This document shows positions 17,195 to 28,977 of a DNA stretch of 64,000 bases, one piece after another. Location of the stretch: the NCBI RefSeq assembly GCF_002214465.1, contig NZ_CP015101.1, positions 1,619,013 to 1,683,012 of the forward strand, read 5' to 3'. Each line of letters starts with the position of its first letter. Within the stretch, counting starts at the first letter, position 1. The position numbers and the translations under genes are program-made. The stretch comes from Thermococcus barossii. GTDB taxonomy: Archaea > Methanobacteriota_B > Thermococci > Thermococcales > Thermococcaceae. The notes beneath the pieces are model-generated. The model was not told where the DNA came from and did not search any database. It saw only the letters and a list, made by a program, of their open reading frames with translations.

Positions 17195-18352
17195 ATGGTC
17201 AGTGGCTACGAGGAGGCCTTCCCGGCGGAGCTGAGGGAGTACTACAGGAAGCTCTTTGGAGGCGAGGCGGAGGAGATAATGGCCTCGCTCAGGACGCCGG
17301 TGGAGAAGTACTACATCCGCGTTAACACCCTCAAGACGAGCCGGGAGAAGCTCATGCGAATCCTCCGGAGGGAGGGGCTAAAGCCGAAGAGAAGTCCCTA
17401 TCTCAAGGAGGGAATATACTTCGAGCGCGAAGGCCCCAACTTCCCCGATGACCACGAGCCGGGCCTTCCCGTGGTGAGGGCCAACAAGTTCGCGGCCGAG
17501 AGCGTCTACCAGGGGGCGATGCTCTATGCACCCGGCGTCCTCCAAGCAGACAAGAAAATCAAGCCGGGCGACGAGGTCGAGATAAGGGACCCAAAGGGAC
17601 TGCTCGTGGGGATAGGCATCGCCAGAATGAGCGCCAAGGAGATGGTGGTCTCGACGAGGGGCTTGGCCGTTGAGGTGACGCTGCCGAAGTTCAGGCTTCC
17701 GAGCCTCAGCGAGCTTGAGAGCTTTAAGGAGGGCCTCTTCTACGCCCAGAGCCTGCCCTCGATGGTTGTCGCGCACGTTCTGGAGCCGAGCGAAGAGGAG
17801 CTGATAATCGACATGGCGGCCGCTCCCGGTGGAAAGACCAGCCACATAGCCCAGCTCATGCAGAACCGGGGCGAGATAATAGCCATCGACAAGTCGCGCA
17901 ACAGGCTGAAAAAGATGGAAGGGGAGCTGGAGAGGCTTGGAGTTAAAAACGTCAAGCCGATACACATGGACTCCAGGAGGCTCCCCGAGCTGGGAATCGA
18001 GGCTGACAAGATACTGCTCGATGCCCCCTGCACCGCCCTGGGTATAAGGCCGAAGCTGTGGGAGAGCAGAACCCCGAGGGACATCGAGGCCACCGCCCGC
18101 TACCAGAGGCACTTCATAAACGCCGCCATAAAGTCCCTCCGGAGGGGCGGCGTTCTGGTCTACTCGACCTGCACGCTCAGCTACGAGGAGAATGAGGCCA
18201 ACGTGAGGTACATGCTCGGCAAAGGTTTAAAGCTCGAAGAGCAGAGCCTATTCATAGGTTCGAGCGGTATGGGGATGGATGAGGTTCAGAGGTTCTACCC
18301 GAACAGGCATCTGACCCAGGGCTTCTTCATAGCCAAGCTCAGGAAGGTGTAG
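17195..18352 (+). CDS. RNA 5-methylcytosine methyltransferase, NSUN6-like with PUA domain
   Basis: 385 residues. An N-terminal RNA-binding region with an embedded PUA domain (about residues 95-170, GVLQADKKIKPGDEVEIRDP) precedes a Rossmann-fold SAM domain. This has DMAAAPGGKTSHIAQL, the general-base and cysteine motif LLDAPCTALG, and the second catalytic cysteine in VYSTCTLSYEENE. Two conserved cysteines in these positions define the RsmB/Nop2/Sun family. The architecture is closest to tRNA-specific NSUN6-type enzymes. The target base cannot be read from sequence. The flippase-like gene follows after 2 bp. Confidence 0.9.
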   Translation: MVSGYEEAFPAELREYYRKLFGGEAEEIMASLRTPVEKYYIRVNTLKTSREKLMRILRREGLKPKRSPYLKEGIYFEREGPNFPDDHEPGLPVVRANKFAAESVYQGAMLYAPGVLQADKKIKPGDEVEIRDPKGLLVGIGIARMSAKEMVVSTRGLAVEVTLPKFRLPSLSELESFKEGLFYAQSLPSMVVAHVLEPSEEELIIDMAAAPGGKTSHIAQLMQNRGEIIAIDKSRNRLKKMEGELERLGVKNVKPIHMDSRRLPELGIEADKILLDAPCTALGIRPKLWESRTPRDIEATARYQRHFINAAIKSLRRGGVLVYSTCTLSYEENEANVRYMLGKGLKLEEQSLFIGSSGMGMDEVQRFYPNRHLTQGFFIAKLRKV

Positions 18353-18354
18353 CG

Positions 18355-19380
18355 ATGGACTGGAAGAAGTACTCCCTCCTCGGGCTTGGACTGCTCATAA
18401 TAATCCTCCTGGTCTGGTGGGCAGGCCTAGAGGACGTCATTGAGATACTCAAGACGGCCAGGCTGGACTACTTCCTCCTGGCGGTTCTGGCCTACATAGC
18501 CGCCGTCATAATGTGGGCCCTGCGCTGGCGCGTCCTGCTCAAGAGCCTCGGCATTAACGCCCCATTCAGAACGATAGTCGCGGGTCTCTTCGTGGGCGTC
18601 TTCATAAACAACGTGACGCCGGGGGCAAGGGGGGGCGGCGAGCCCGTCAGGATGTATTACATATCCAAGCACACGAAGCAGCCCTACGGCCACGTCTTTG
18701 CAACGATAATGATGGACAGGATTATGGACGTCATCCCGGTCGTGGTGATGCTCCTCCTCGCCACGGTCTACGTCTACAACCTCGGCTCCTTCTCGCTTAC
18801 CCTGACCCTGCTCCTCTTGGACATCTTCTTCGCCATAATAACCCTGGCCACCGTCGGGATACTCCTAAGCGAGAAGAAGACAAAAGGAATACTCTACTGG
18901 TTCTACCGTCTCTTCGGAAGAATAATGCCCAAGAAGGCCAAGAAGTACGAGGAGAAGTTCGTCCACACGGTGGAGGTGAGCGTTCCGCAGTTCCAGGAGA
19001 ACTTCAAAATTCTGATGAGGCACAAGGTGGCCTTCACGCTGTCCCTGATTTACTCCTTCGCCTTCTGGTTCCTCGTCCTGCTCCGCTCCTACTTCATCTT
19101 TATCAGCATAAACAGCCCGATAAGGCTCCTCGACGTCATGGTCGTCCAGATGATAGGCATCGTCGTCGGGATGTTTATGATAATCCCGGGCGGGGCGGGG
19201 GTGATAGAGGCCATAAACTCGGCCGTTTACGTTCTCCTGGGCATAGACAAAGAGATAGCGGTGACGGCGACGCTCCTTGAGAGGCTCATCTCCTACTGGG
19301 CTCCAACCGCCATAGGGGCAGGGATAATGACTCACTTCGGCATAAAGGTAAGCGGTGAGAAAAAGAAGGAAAAGGTATAA
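18355..19380 (+). CDS. Flippase-like multi-pass membrane protein (UPF0104/LPG synthase TM family)
   Basis: 341 residues with about eight helices. Family marks are WALRWRVLLKSLGI, FINNVTPGARGGGEPVRMYY and the late GMFMIIPGGAGVIEA plus LLERLISYW segments. Related proteins are proposed to move lipids or lipid-linked sugars across the membrane; the archaeal substrate is unknown. Codon spacing shows tight coupling to the RNA methyltransferase, 2 bp upstream. A close paralogue follows after 39 bp, so the two form a tandem duplicate or heteromer. Confidence 0.88.
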   Translation: MDWKKYSLLGLGLLIIILLVWWAGLEDVIEILKTARLDYFLLAVLAYIAAVIMWALRWRVLLKSLGINAPFRTIVAGLFVGVFINNVTPGARGGGEPVRMYYISKHTKQPYGHVFATIMMDRIMDVIPVVVMLLLATVYVYNLGSFSLTLTLLLLDIFFAIITLATVGILLSEKKTKGILYWFYRLFGRIMPKKAKKYEEKFVHTVEVSVPQFQENFKILMRHKVAFTLSLIYSFAFWFLVLLRSYFIFISINSPIRLLDVMVVQMIGIVVGMFMIIPGGAGVIEAINSAVYVLLGIDKEIAVTATLLERLISYWAPTAIGAGIMTHFGIKVSGEKKKEKV

Positions 19381-19419
19381 ATCCAATGCCCGAGTAGTTC
19401 AATGTTAGCGGTGTTGGGA

Positions 19420-20505
19420 ATGGACAAAAAGAGGATCGCCTTCTTCGCCGGTGCGCTCATAGTCATCGGTGCCCTGATAAACTGGGCAGGGGCACAGGGG
19501 ATAGCTGATATACTCAGGAATTCCGACATAGAATACTTCCTCCTCGCCGTGGCGGTCTACGTGGCCACCCTCCTGGCCTGGGCGATGAGGTGGAAGGTCC
19601 TCCTGAAGGGGCTGGGCATAAACGCTCCCCTCGTCAAGGTCTTCAAGGCGATATTCGTGGGGATGTTCTTCAACAACATAAGCCCGGGAGCCAAGGGGCT
19701 GGGCGAGTTCATAAGGGTCTATTATCTGGCCCGGGAGACCAAGGAGCCCTATGGCCCCATGACTGCGAGTGTTATGATGGACCGAATGCTCGACCTCGTC
19801 CCGATAGGCGTGATGATGCTCCTCGCGACGCTCTACGTTTACAGTCTGGGTGAAACCGGCCTGACGGTCCTGATTATAATCCTAGACGTCATTATGATAG
19901 GCTTCTCCGCTCTCGTCATCGGACTTTTGATGAGCGAGAAAAAAGCCCACTCGGCCGTCTGGTGGATATACCGCCAGTACGCCAGGATTTCCTCCAAGGG
20001 TGCCGAGAAGCGCCGGGATGGCTTCAGAAAAATAGACGAGGTCACCATACCCCGGTTCCAGCGGGACTTCAAGGTACTCGCAAAGAGCAAGTCCGCAACG
20101 ATTATGGCACTCATTTATTCCTTCCTCTACTGGGCGCTCACGATACTCCGCTACTACCTCATTTTCTTGGCCATAAAGCATCCGATAGAGCCGATAGCCA
20201 TAACCGTTGTCCTGGTAGTCTCAATGGTCGTTGGGATGTTCGCAATAGTGCCCGGTGGGGCCGGAATAATAGAAGCCGTCAACACGGCGGTGTTTGTGGC
20301 CCTTGGAATGGACCCGCAATACTCCGTCACGGGAGTCCTCCTTGAGAGGCTCATCTCCTATTGGGGTCCAACGGTCATAGGCTCCTTTGTCACCGCAGGC
20401 TTTAAACCGGAGGAAGAAGAAGAGATACCCCTCTCCGCACCTGACAGACGGGTCTTGGATGAGGAGGAAGGTCTCAAAAAGTCCTCCGAGAGTGAGGAAC
20501 CATGA
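19420..20505 (+). CDS. Second flippase-like membrane protein, tandem paralogue
   Basis: 361 residues. It shares with its upstream neighbour [38 protein letters not shown], the [15 protein letters not shown] region and [12 protein letters not shown]. It differs by a charged C-terminal tail of about 30 residues after the last helix. ATG 19420 is preferred (GGTG upstream); ATG 19402 is in frame. The stop overlaps the start of NAD kinase by 4 bp, so all genes from 17195 to 21338 could be one transcript. Confidence 0.87.
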   Translation: MDKKRIAFFAGALIVIGALINWAGAQGIADILRNSDIEYFLLAVAVYVATLLAWAMRWKVLLKGLGINAPLVKVFKAIFVGMFFNNISPGAKGLGEFIRVYYLARETKEPYGPMTASVMMDRMLDLVPIGVMMLLATLYVYSLGETGLTVLIIILDVIMIGFSALVIGLLMSEKKAHSAVWWIYRQYARISSKGAEKRRDGFRKIDEVTIPRFQRDFKVLAKSKSATIMALIYSFLYWALTILRYYLIFLAIKHPIEPIAITVVLVVSMVVGMFAIVPGGAGIIEAVNTAVFVALGMDPQYSVTGVLLERLISYWGPTVIGSFVTAGFKPEEEEEIPLSAPDRRVLDEEEGLKKSSESEEP

Positions 20506-21321
20506 AGTTCGGGATAGTGGCCAGAAGGGACAAGAAAGCGGCTCTCAAGCTCGCCTACCGCGTCTACGATTTCCTCAAGGTTAGCGGATACGATGTCTGC
20601 GTGGACAGCGAGACCCACAGGCATCTGCCGGAGTTCCAGGAGGAGGACGTCTGTCCCCTCGAGGAATTTGACGTTGACTTCATAATTGTCATAGGCGGCG
20701 ATGGAACGATACTAAGGGTGGAGCACAGAACCAGAAAGGACATACCCATCCTTGGAATCAACATGGGTACTCTCGGCTTCCTCACCGAGGTCGAGCCTCA
20801 CGAGGCGTTCTTTGCCCTCAGCAAACTCCTCGAAGGGGACTATCACCTGGACGAGCGCATAAAGCTGAGGACGTACCTGAACGGCAGAAACATCGTTCCA
20901 GATGCCCTCAACGAGGTTGCGGTTCTGACCGGAATACCTGGCAAGATAATCCACCTCAAGTACTACATTGACGGGGGTCTTGCCGACGAGATAAGGGCCG
21001 ACGGACTTATAGTCTCGACACCGACAGGTTCAACAGGCTATGCCATGAGCGTTGGCGGGCCCTTCGTCGACCCTCGGCTGGACGTGATGGTTATTGCCCC
21101 GATAGCACCGATAGCCCTCAGCTCCCGCCCGATGATAGTGCCGTCCTACAGCGAGATAGAGATTAAGAACATAGCCCTGACCAGGGAGATAATCCTTGCC
21201 ATAGATGGGCAGTTTTACACCTACTTAGAGCCTGGAACAAAGATAACAGTGAAGCTCTCCCCGAGGAGGGCCAAGTTCGTGAGGTTCACCCGAGAGGTGT
21301 ACCCCAAGTACACGATGAAAA

Positions 21322-21338
<17 letters not shown>
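20502..21338 (+). CDS. nadK: NAD kinase
   Basis: 278 residues. It phosphorylates NAD(H) to NADP(H), in Thermococcales using ATP or polyphosphate. Motifs are the GGDGTILR phosphate-binding loop, [21 protein letters not shown], and [16 protein letters not shown] with the conserved acidic and glycine residues. It overlaps the upstream flippase-like gene by 4 bp. Its last 17 bp overlap, on the opposite strand, the end of the DUF835 gene. The length is full for the archaeal family, and no domain is missing. Confidence 0.96.
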
Positions 21339-23657
<2,319 letters not shown>

Positions 23658-23686
23658 TCAGACTTCAGGTTATAAAAGTGTAGAGT

Positions 23687-25003
23687 TCAGCGCCTTGCGA
23701 GCCAGGCAATGGCTTTGGCCGCGCGCTCTGGCGTGGGGAAGTTCTTTACGCCGTGCTCCTCAAGGAGCTTTACGCCTTCCCTGACCAGCTCGCCGGCCAT
23801 GAAGTTGACCACAACAGGCTTGTTGCACTCGGCGTCGATGACGGCTTTGGCTATCTCCTCGCTCGGTATGAAAATCGGCGGTACACAGATGACGAGGATG
23901 GAATCGACGTTCTTGTCTTTGCAGGCGATCTCGATGGTTCTCTTGTAGCGCTCGTAGTCGGCGTCGGCTATGAGGTCTATCGGGTTCCTCACGGAGCACT
24001 GGGGCGGGAGGAAGGAGCGAAGCTCCTCGACGGTCTCATCGCTCAGCTCTGCAATCTGGAGGCCAAGCCTCTCAAGCTTGTCCGTTGCCAGAACGCCCGG
24101 TCCGCCGGAGTTGGTTATAACGGCCACCCGCTTTCCGGCCGTTGAATACATCTCGAAGGCCTTTGCGGCGTCGAAGAGTTCCTCCATCTCCTCGACCTCT
24201 ATGGCTCCCGCCTGCTTGAAGGCCGCGCGGTAGATTTCATAGGAGCCGGCCAGAGAGCCGGTGTGGGAAGCGGCCGCCCTGGCACCGCCAGCGCTCTTCC
24301 CTGCCTTGAGGATTATCACCGGCTTTTTGGATGCAGCGTAGCGGAGGGCTTTGAGGAAGCGCCTCCCGTCCTTAACCCCCTCGATGTAAAGAGCGATGAC
24401 CTTCGTGTTCTCATCGTCGGCGAAGTACTCCAGGAAGTCGCTCTCGTTTAAATCGGTGGCGTTTCCGTAGGAAACGAAGGCAGAGAAGCCTATCCCCTCG
24501 TCGTTGCCCATAGCTAAAGCTGCCCCCCCAAAGGCCCCACTCTGGCTGATGAGAGCCAATCCCCCCAACTTGACCCGAACCTCGAAGGAGCCGAAGAACT
24601 TCCCGTGGACGCCGAAGATCCCGGCGCAGTTTGGACCTATCAGGCGAACGCCGTGCTTCCGGGCTTTCTCAACCAGCCTGCGTTCCAGCTCTTCGTTCCC
24701 AACCTCGGAGAAGCCGGCGCTTATCACCACAGCGCCCTTGATGAGGGGCCCAATCTCGTCGATGAGATCCGGCACTATCTTGGCCGGAACCACAATTATG
24801 GCGGTATCAACCGGCTCATCGAGCCTCTCACGGATCTGGAAGGTTCTCCCTGCGACCTCAACGGTTCCACCCTTCGGGTTGACAGGTACTATCCTCCCTT
24901 CAAAGCCACCCTCAACGATGTTCCTCAGGATTTCGTAGGCTATGGCCCCCTTCCTGAAAGAGCCGAACACCGCAACGCTGGATGGATAAAAGAAAAAATC
25001 CAT
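23687..25003 (-). CDS. ADP-forming acyl-CoA synthetase alpha-subunit paralogue
   Basis: 438 residues. A CoA-binding Rossmann domain (FFYPSSVAVFGSF, ISAGFSEVGNEELE, GVRLIGPNCAGIFG) is followed by two ligase-CoA domains with SQSGAFGGAALAM and the ASHTGSLAGSYEIY segment, where the family carries its phosphorylated histidine. Members convert acyl-CoA, ADP and phosphate into acid, CoA and ATP. No beta subunit lies nearby, so it must pair with one encoded elsewhere. It differs clearly from the second alpha gene at 62246, for example in its acceptor-side loops. Its ATG immediately follows the stop of the upstream surface protein. Confidence 0.88.
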   Translation of the reverse strand: MDFFFYPSSVAVFGSFRKGAIAYEILRNIVEGGFEGRIVPVNPKGGTVEVAGRTFQIRERLDEPVDTAIIVVPAKIVPDLIDEIGPLIKGAVVISAGFSEVGNEELERRLVEKARKHGVRLIGPNCAGIFGVHGKFFGSFEVRVKLGGLALISQSGAFGGAALAMGNDEGIGFSAFVSYGNATDLNESDFLEYFADDENTKVIALYIEGVKDGRRFLKALRYAASKKPVIILKAGKSAGGARAAASHTGSLAGSYEIYRAAFKQAGAIEVEEMEELFDAAKAFEMYSTAGKRVAVITNSGGPGVLATDKLERLGLQIAELSDETVEELRSFLPPQCSVRNPIDLIADADYERYKRTIEIACKDKNVDSILVICVPPIFIPSEEIAKAVIDAECNKPVVVNFMAGELVREGVKLLEEHGVKNFPTPERAAKAIAWLARR

Positions 25004-26203
25004 TCACTCACCTCCGTTCTCCGCCTCCTTGAGGGATTCTTCTCCTTCAGATTCAGCGGGATGTTTCTCCTCGGATCCTTCAGGGCCAACCTCGGTTTCT
25101 TTTGTTTCCTCTCCGGCCTTCTTTCTTCTCATCAACATGAAGACCGCCATCACGACAAGAACGGCCGCGATTCCGTAGGCGTATAGCCTGTAGGTTGACT
25201 TCTTCTCAGTCACCGTAATTATGAGGGTGTAGTCAGGGGCAACAACGTAGCTACCACCCTGAACCGAGATGCTGTCAAAGGCACCGGGAAGCTTTACCAT
25301 GGCCTTCCATATCCTCTCGGAGGACGTCTCCTTGTAGGCGACCTCTGGCCTGGCCACGCCTATAACCACCAAGGAGCCATTTTCCTGACGGGTATCGATG
25401 CTCATTATGTTCATCGTTGCCCTGAAGCTCTTGAGGAGTTGGCTGATTATTACAGGGGTTGCGTTGGCTCCGGTGAAGGTTGCGTTGAACTGGACGTAGC
25501 CCTCGTGGGGATCGTACCGGAGGGATATCTCCTTTCTAGTGGCGTTGAGAAATCTCACATAGGAGTACAGCTGAGTGTAGAGCTCTATCAGGGGTATAAA
25601 GTCCCCGTTGTTCCACACGGCAACGTTCTCGCTCAGGTCATCGGGGACCGGTGCCAGATTGGCTATTTCATAATCCTTCGGAAGGATCAAAGTGAGCCTG
25701 TCCCAGGTGTAGTCAAAGACGTGTCCTCTGTATACGAAGTCCAGAGAACCGGCCACGGGACATCTAAGCTTTTTCCCGTCGCTGACCAAGAAGTTCGTAA
25801 CCGCAAAAGTCACAACGGCAGACCAGTTATCGAGGACCTTAACCGGCCCCCCCGACGGGAGGTATATGGTGCTGCTTATGTTGGCCCCTTCGTACCTCCT
25901 TTCGAGGTTGTTCTTCATGTTGTCGTAGATAAGCTCCTTCACAAAGCTCTTAAACTCATCGTTGGCGGCTGTTGTGTTGTTGGAGGCCAGATAGTCAAAG
26001 TACGCCCTTTGGTGTGGATCCGTGAGAACAACGTATATCTTAAAAGTCCCAAGCCACGTTGATGTATTCTCTATGACCACGGGGGCAACTTTGATCGTCA
26101 TGTCTATCTTGAAGACCGGCTGGGCGTTATTGGCAGCTCCGACCTCCCCAAGGAGAGGAGTGATGAGGATAACTATGAGCATAAGCGTCACGAATCGCCT
26201 CAT
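25004..26203 (-). CDS. Signal-peptide surface protein with C-terminal anchor, function unknown
   Basis: 399 residues from ATG 26203, which has a strong GGAGGTGAT; ATG 26230 is in frame. It has a signal peptide (MRRFVTLMLIVILITPLLG), an exterior region of about 320 residues with many N-glycosylation sequons (NTS, NTT, NAT), one helix (YAYGIAAVLVVMAVFMLM) and a highly acidic cytoplasmic tail rich in Glu. I do not recognise the fold. Its stop abuts the ATG of the acyl-CoA synthetase alpha paralogue, so the two are cotranscribed, an odd pairing of surface protein and energy enzyme. Confidence 0.75.
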   Translation of the reverse strand: MRRFVTLMLIVILITPLLGEVGAANNAQPVFKIDMTIKVAPVVIENTSTWLGTFKIYVVLTDPHQRAYFDYLASNNTTAANDEFKSFVKELIYDNMKNNLERRYEGANISSTIYLPSGGPVKVLDNWSAVVTFAVTNFLVSDGKKLRCPVAGSLDFVYRGHVFDYTWDRLTLILPKDYEIANLAPVPDDLSENVAVWNNGDFIPLIELYTQLYSYVRFLNATRKEISLRYDPHEGYVQFNATFTGANATPVIISQLLKSFRATMNIMSIDTRQENGSLVVIGVARPEVAYKETSSERIWKAMVKLPGAFDSISVQGGSYVVAPDYTLIITVTEKKSTYRLYAYGIAAVLVVMAVFMLMRRKKAGEETKETEVGPEGSEEKHPAESEGEESLKEAENGGE

Positions 26204-26274
26204 TAAATCACCTCCACGGAAATCTTCCATCGGCGATAAAAAAGCTTATTGGTTCGGCCGCCTAAGTTCCCGCC

Positions 26275-27490
<1,216 letters not shown>

Positions 27491-27582
27491 GCCTTCCCCT
27501 TTAGTTCTTAAGTACCCCATTGAAACACTCAGTTGATATTTCATTGTTTAGATGTCCTCTAACTATGTGTAAGAATCAAGCG

Positions 27583-28845
27583 TTATTGCTTGGATTTTAA
27601 GATAATAAGGCTCTCAGTTTCGATTCCATTAGGAACTAAGTTATTACGGTTCTTAAAGAGCTTTCTAGCTTTAATAGTATCCACATAAGTTATTTCATGT
27701 CTGAAACCGAGATTCTCAAGATGTTCAATGAATATTTCATCATAAGGAGGTTTTATTCCAGCAAAGCTTGCATTACCAACAAAAATTCCCATGTAATCAC
27801 TTACGTTATCCCCAAGTCTCTCAAAAACACCAAGAACTGATGCAAAATACTTGTCATATACCTTAACAAGATCGGGCCTTATTCTTTCGATATGTTCCCG
27901 ATATAGTTCATACGTCTCGGATTGGATATCGATAGGAGGAATAGTATTTTCAGGCCGATATGGTATTTCGAGTTTACTAAGCTGTCTAATCTGTTCGTCA
28001 TCATACCCTAGCCATGCAAGCTCTAACTTAAATGAGCGAATATATTCATGAGCCATCCCATAGGGAGGTGATGTTAATATCGAGCTAACTTGCTCTTTAA
28101 GCTTATAATTTACAACATCCACATAGTCGCGTCCATCATTTATCTTACACTGTCCCCCACTATAAAGATCCATAAAATCAATGCTTGCTTTGTGAATATT
28201 CATGAGGGTTTTCTTAAAGAAGTCCAGAATAAACTGCTCGTAATTCGTAGTTCTTTCGAGAATTTTGTTAATCCAAGCTCTCTTTATCTTTGAGCGGAAA
28301 GTCTTTGGAATTTGATCGTCGGTTAAAGAAAACTTCCTCGATGTCTTAAAAAGCGCGATAAGAACTAATGGATGTGGATTCTCATTATATATCCACCACA
28401 TTTTCCTGAGTATCCCAAGAAATTCTTGGGGGTACCACTCATCTATACGACTCCACCGTGGCTGAAATTCTTCTGCATTATCCAACTCCTCGTAGATGCG
28501 TATATTAGGGAATTCATCCTCGAAACGTTCTTTAGGGAGATAAATCTTTGCCTTTATTATATGAGGGGATACTGGGTTTATATCAAGACATATCGCATTC
28601 CTGTTTGTCATAAGGGCTTCGACACATACAGTCCCAGAGCCTCCAAAAGGATCTAATATCCAATCACCCTCTTTTGTATATTCGTCGATAAAAAATCGAA
28701 CAACATGAGGAATAAATCTTGACGGGTAATAGTATATGCCATGTGAAGCATAAGTTGTTTTCCACGGATACTTATCTCTAAAGCTAATTGGGACTTTTTT
28801 GATAGTATGGATTCGAGCTAGAGTTTCTTTTAGGGTCTGAACGAT
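27583..28845 (-). CDS. Site-specific DNA methyltransferase without a standard start codon
   Basis: About 420 residues if read from ATC at 28845. No in-frame ATG, GTG or TTG occurs before ATG 28611, but that start would cut off the SAM-binding motif I, DPFGGSGTVCVEA (about residues 65-77), and the YYYPSRFIPHVVRFF segment typical of these enzymes. The catalytic motif TSPPYG follows near residue 257. The N4-cytosine/N6-adenine type is likely. TATA at 28881-28893 and GGGGGGAG at 28850-28857 place initiation at 28845 or nearby, so the ATC looks like a mutated ATG or a rare start. The gene is visibly much more AT-rich than the chromosome around it, suggesting transfer. It is divergent from the helicase at 28978. 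Confidence 0.75.
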   Translation of the reverse strand: MVQTLKETLARIHTIKKVPISFRDKYPWKTTYASHGIYYYPSRFIPHVVRFFIDEYTKEGDWILDPFGGSGTVCVEALMTNRNAICLDINPVSPHIIKAKIYLPKERFEDEFPNIRIYEELDNAEEFQPRWSRIDEWYPQEFLGILRKMWWIYNENPHPLVLIALFKTSRKFSLTDDQIPKTFRSKIKRAWINKILERTTNYEQFILDFFKKTLMNIHKASIDFMDLYSGGQCKINDGRDYVDVVNYKLKEQVSSILTSPPYGMAHEYIRSFKLELAWLGYDDEQIRQLSKLEIPYRPENTIPPIDIQSETYELYREHIERIRPDLVKVYDKYFASVLGVFERLGDNVSDYMGIFVGNASFAGIKPPYDEIFIEHLENLGFRHEITYVDTIKARKLFKNRNNLVPNGIETESLIILKSKQ

Positions 28846-28880
28846 AGTACTCCCCCCTAATTTAGGTTCGATTGTTGAGG

Positions 28881-28893
28881 TTTTTAAATCTTT
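28881..28893 (-). promoter_or_regulatory. Promoter of the DNA methyltransferase gene
   Basis: AAAGATTTAAAAA on the minus strand forms a BRE/TATA unit. The predicted transcription start about 25 bp downstream falls near 28857, directly before the GGGGGGAG ribosome-binding site. Confidence 0.5.
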
Positions 28894-28977
28894 TAGTCAA
28901 GAGTTGTCCTTAAGAGCTTAGAGAGGCAGTAACTCTTTAATAGTCATTAGTAAGTAATATGTCAAAGGTGATAAAAG

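Noticed and set aside
17378-18112. 244-codon frame antisense to the RNA methyltransferase
   Set aside because: Shadow of a conserved gene with catalytic motifs.
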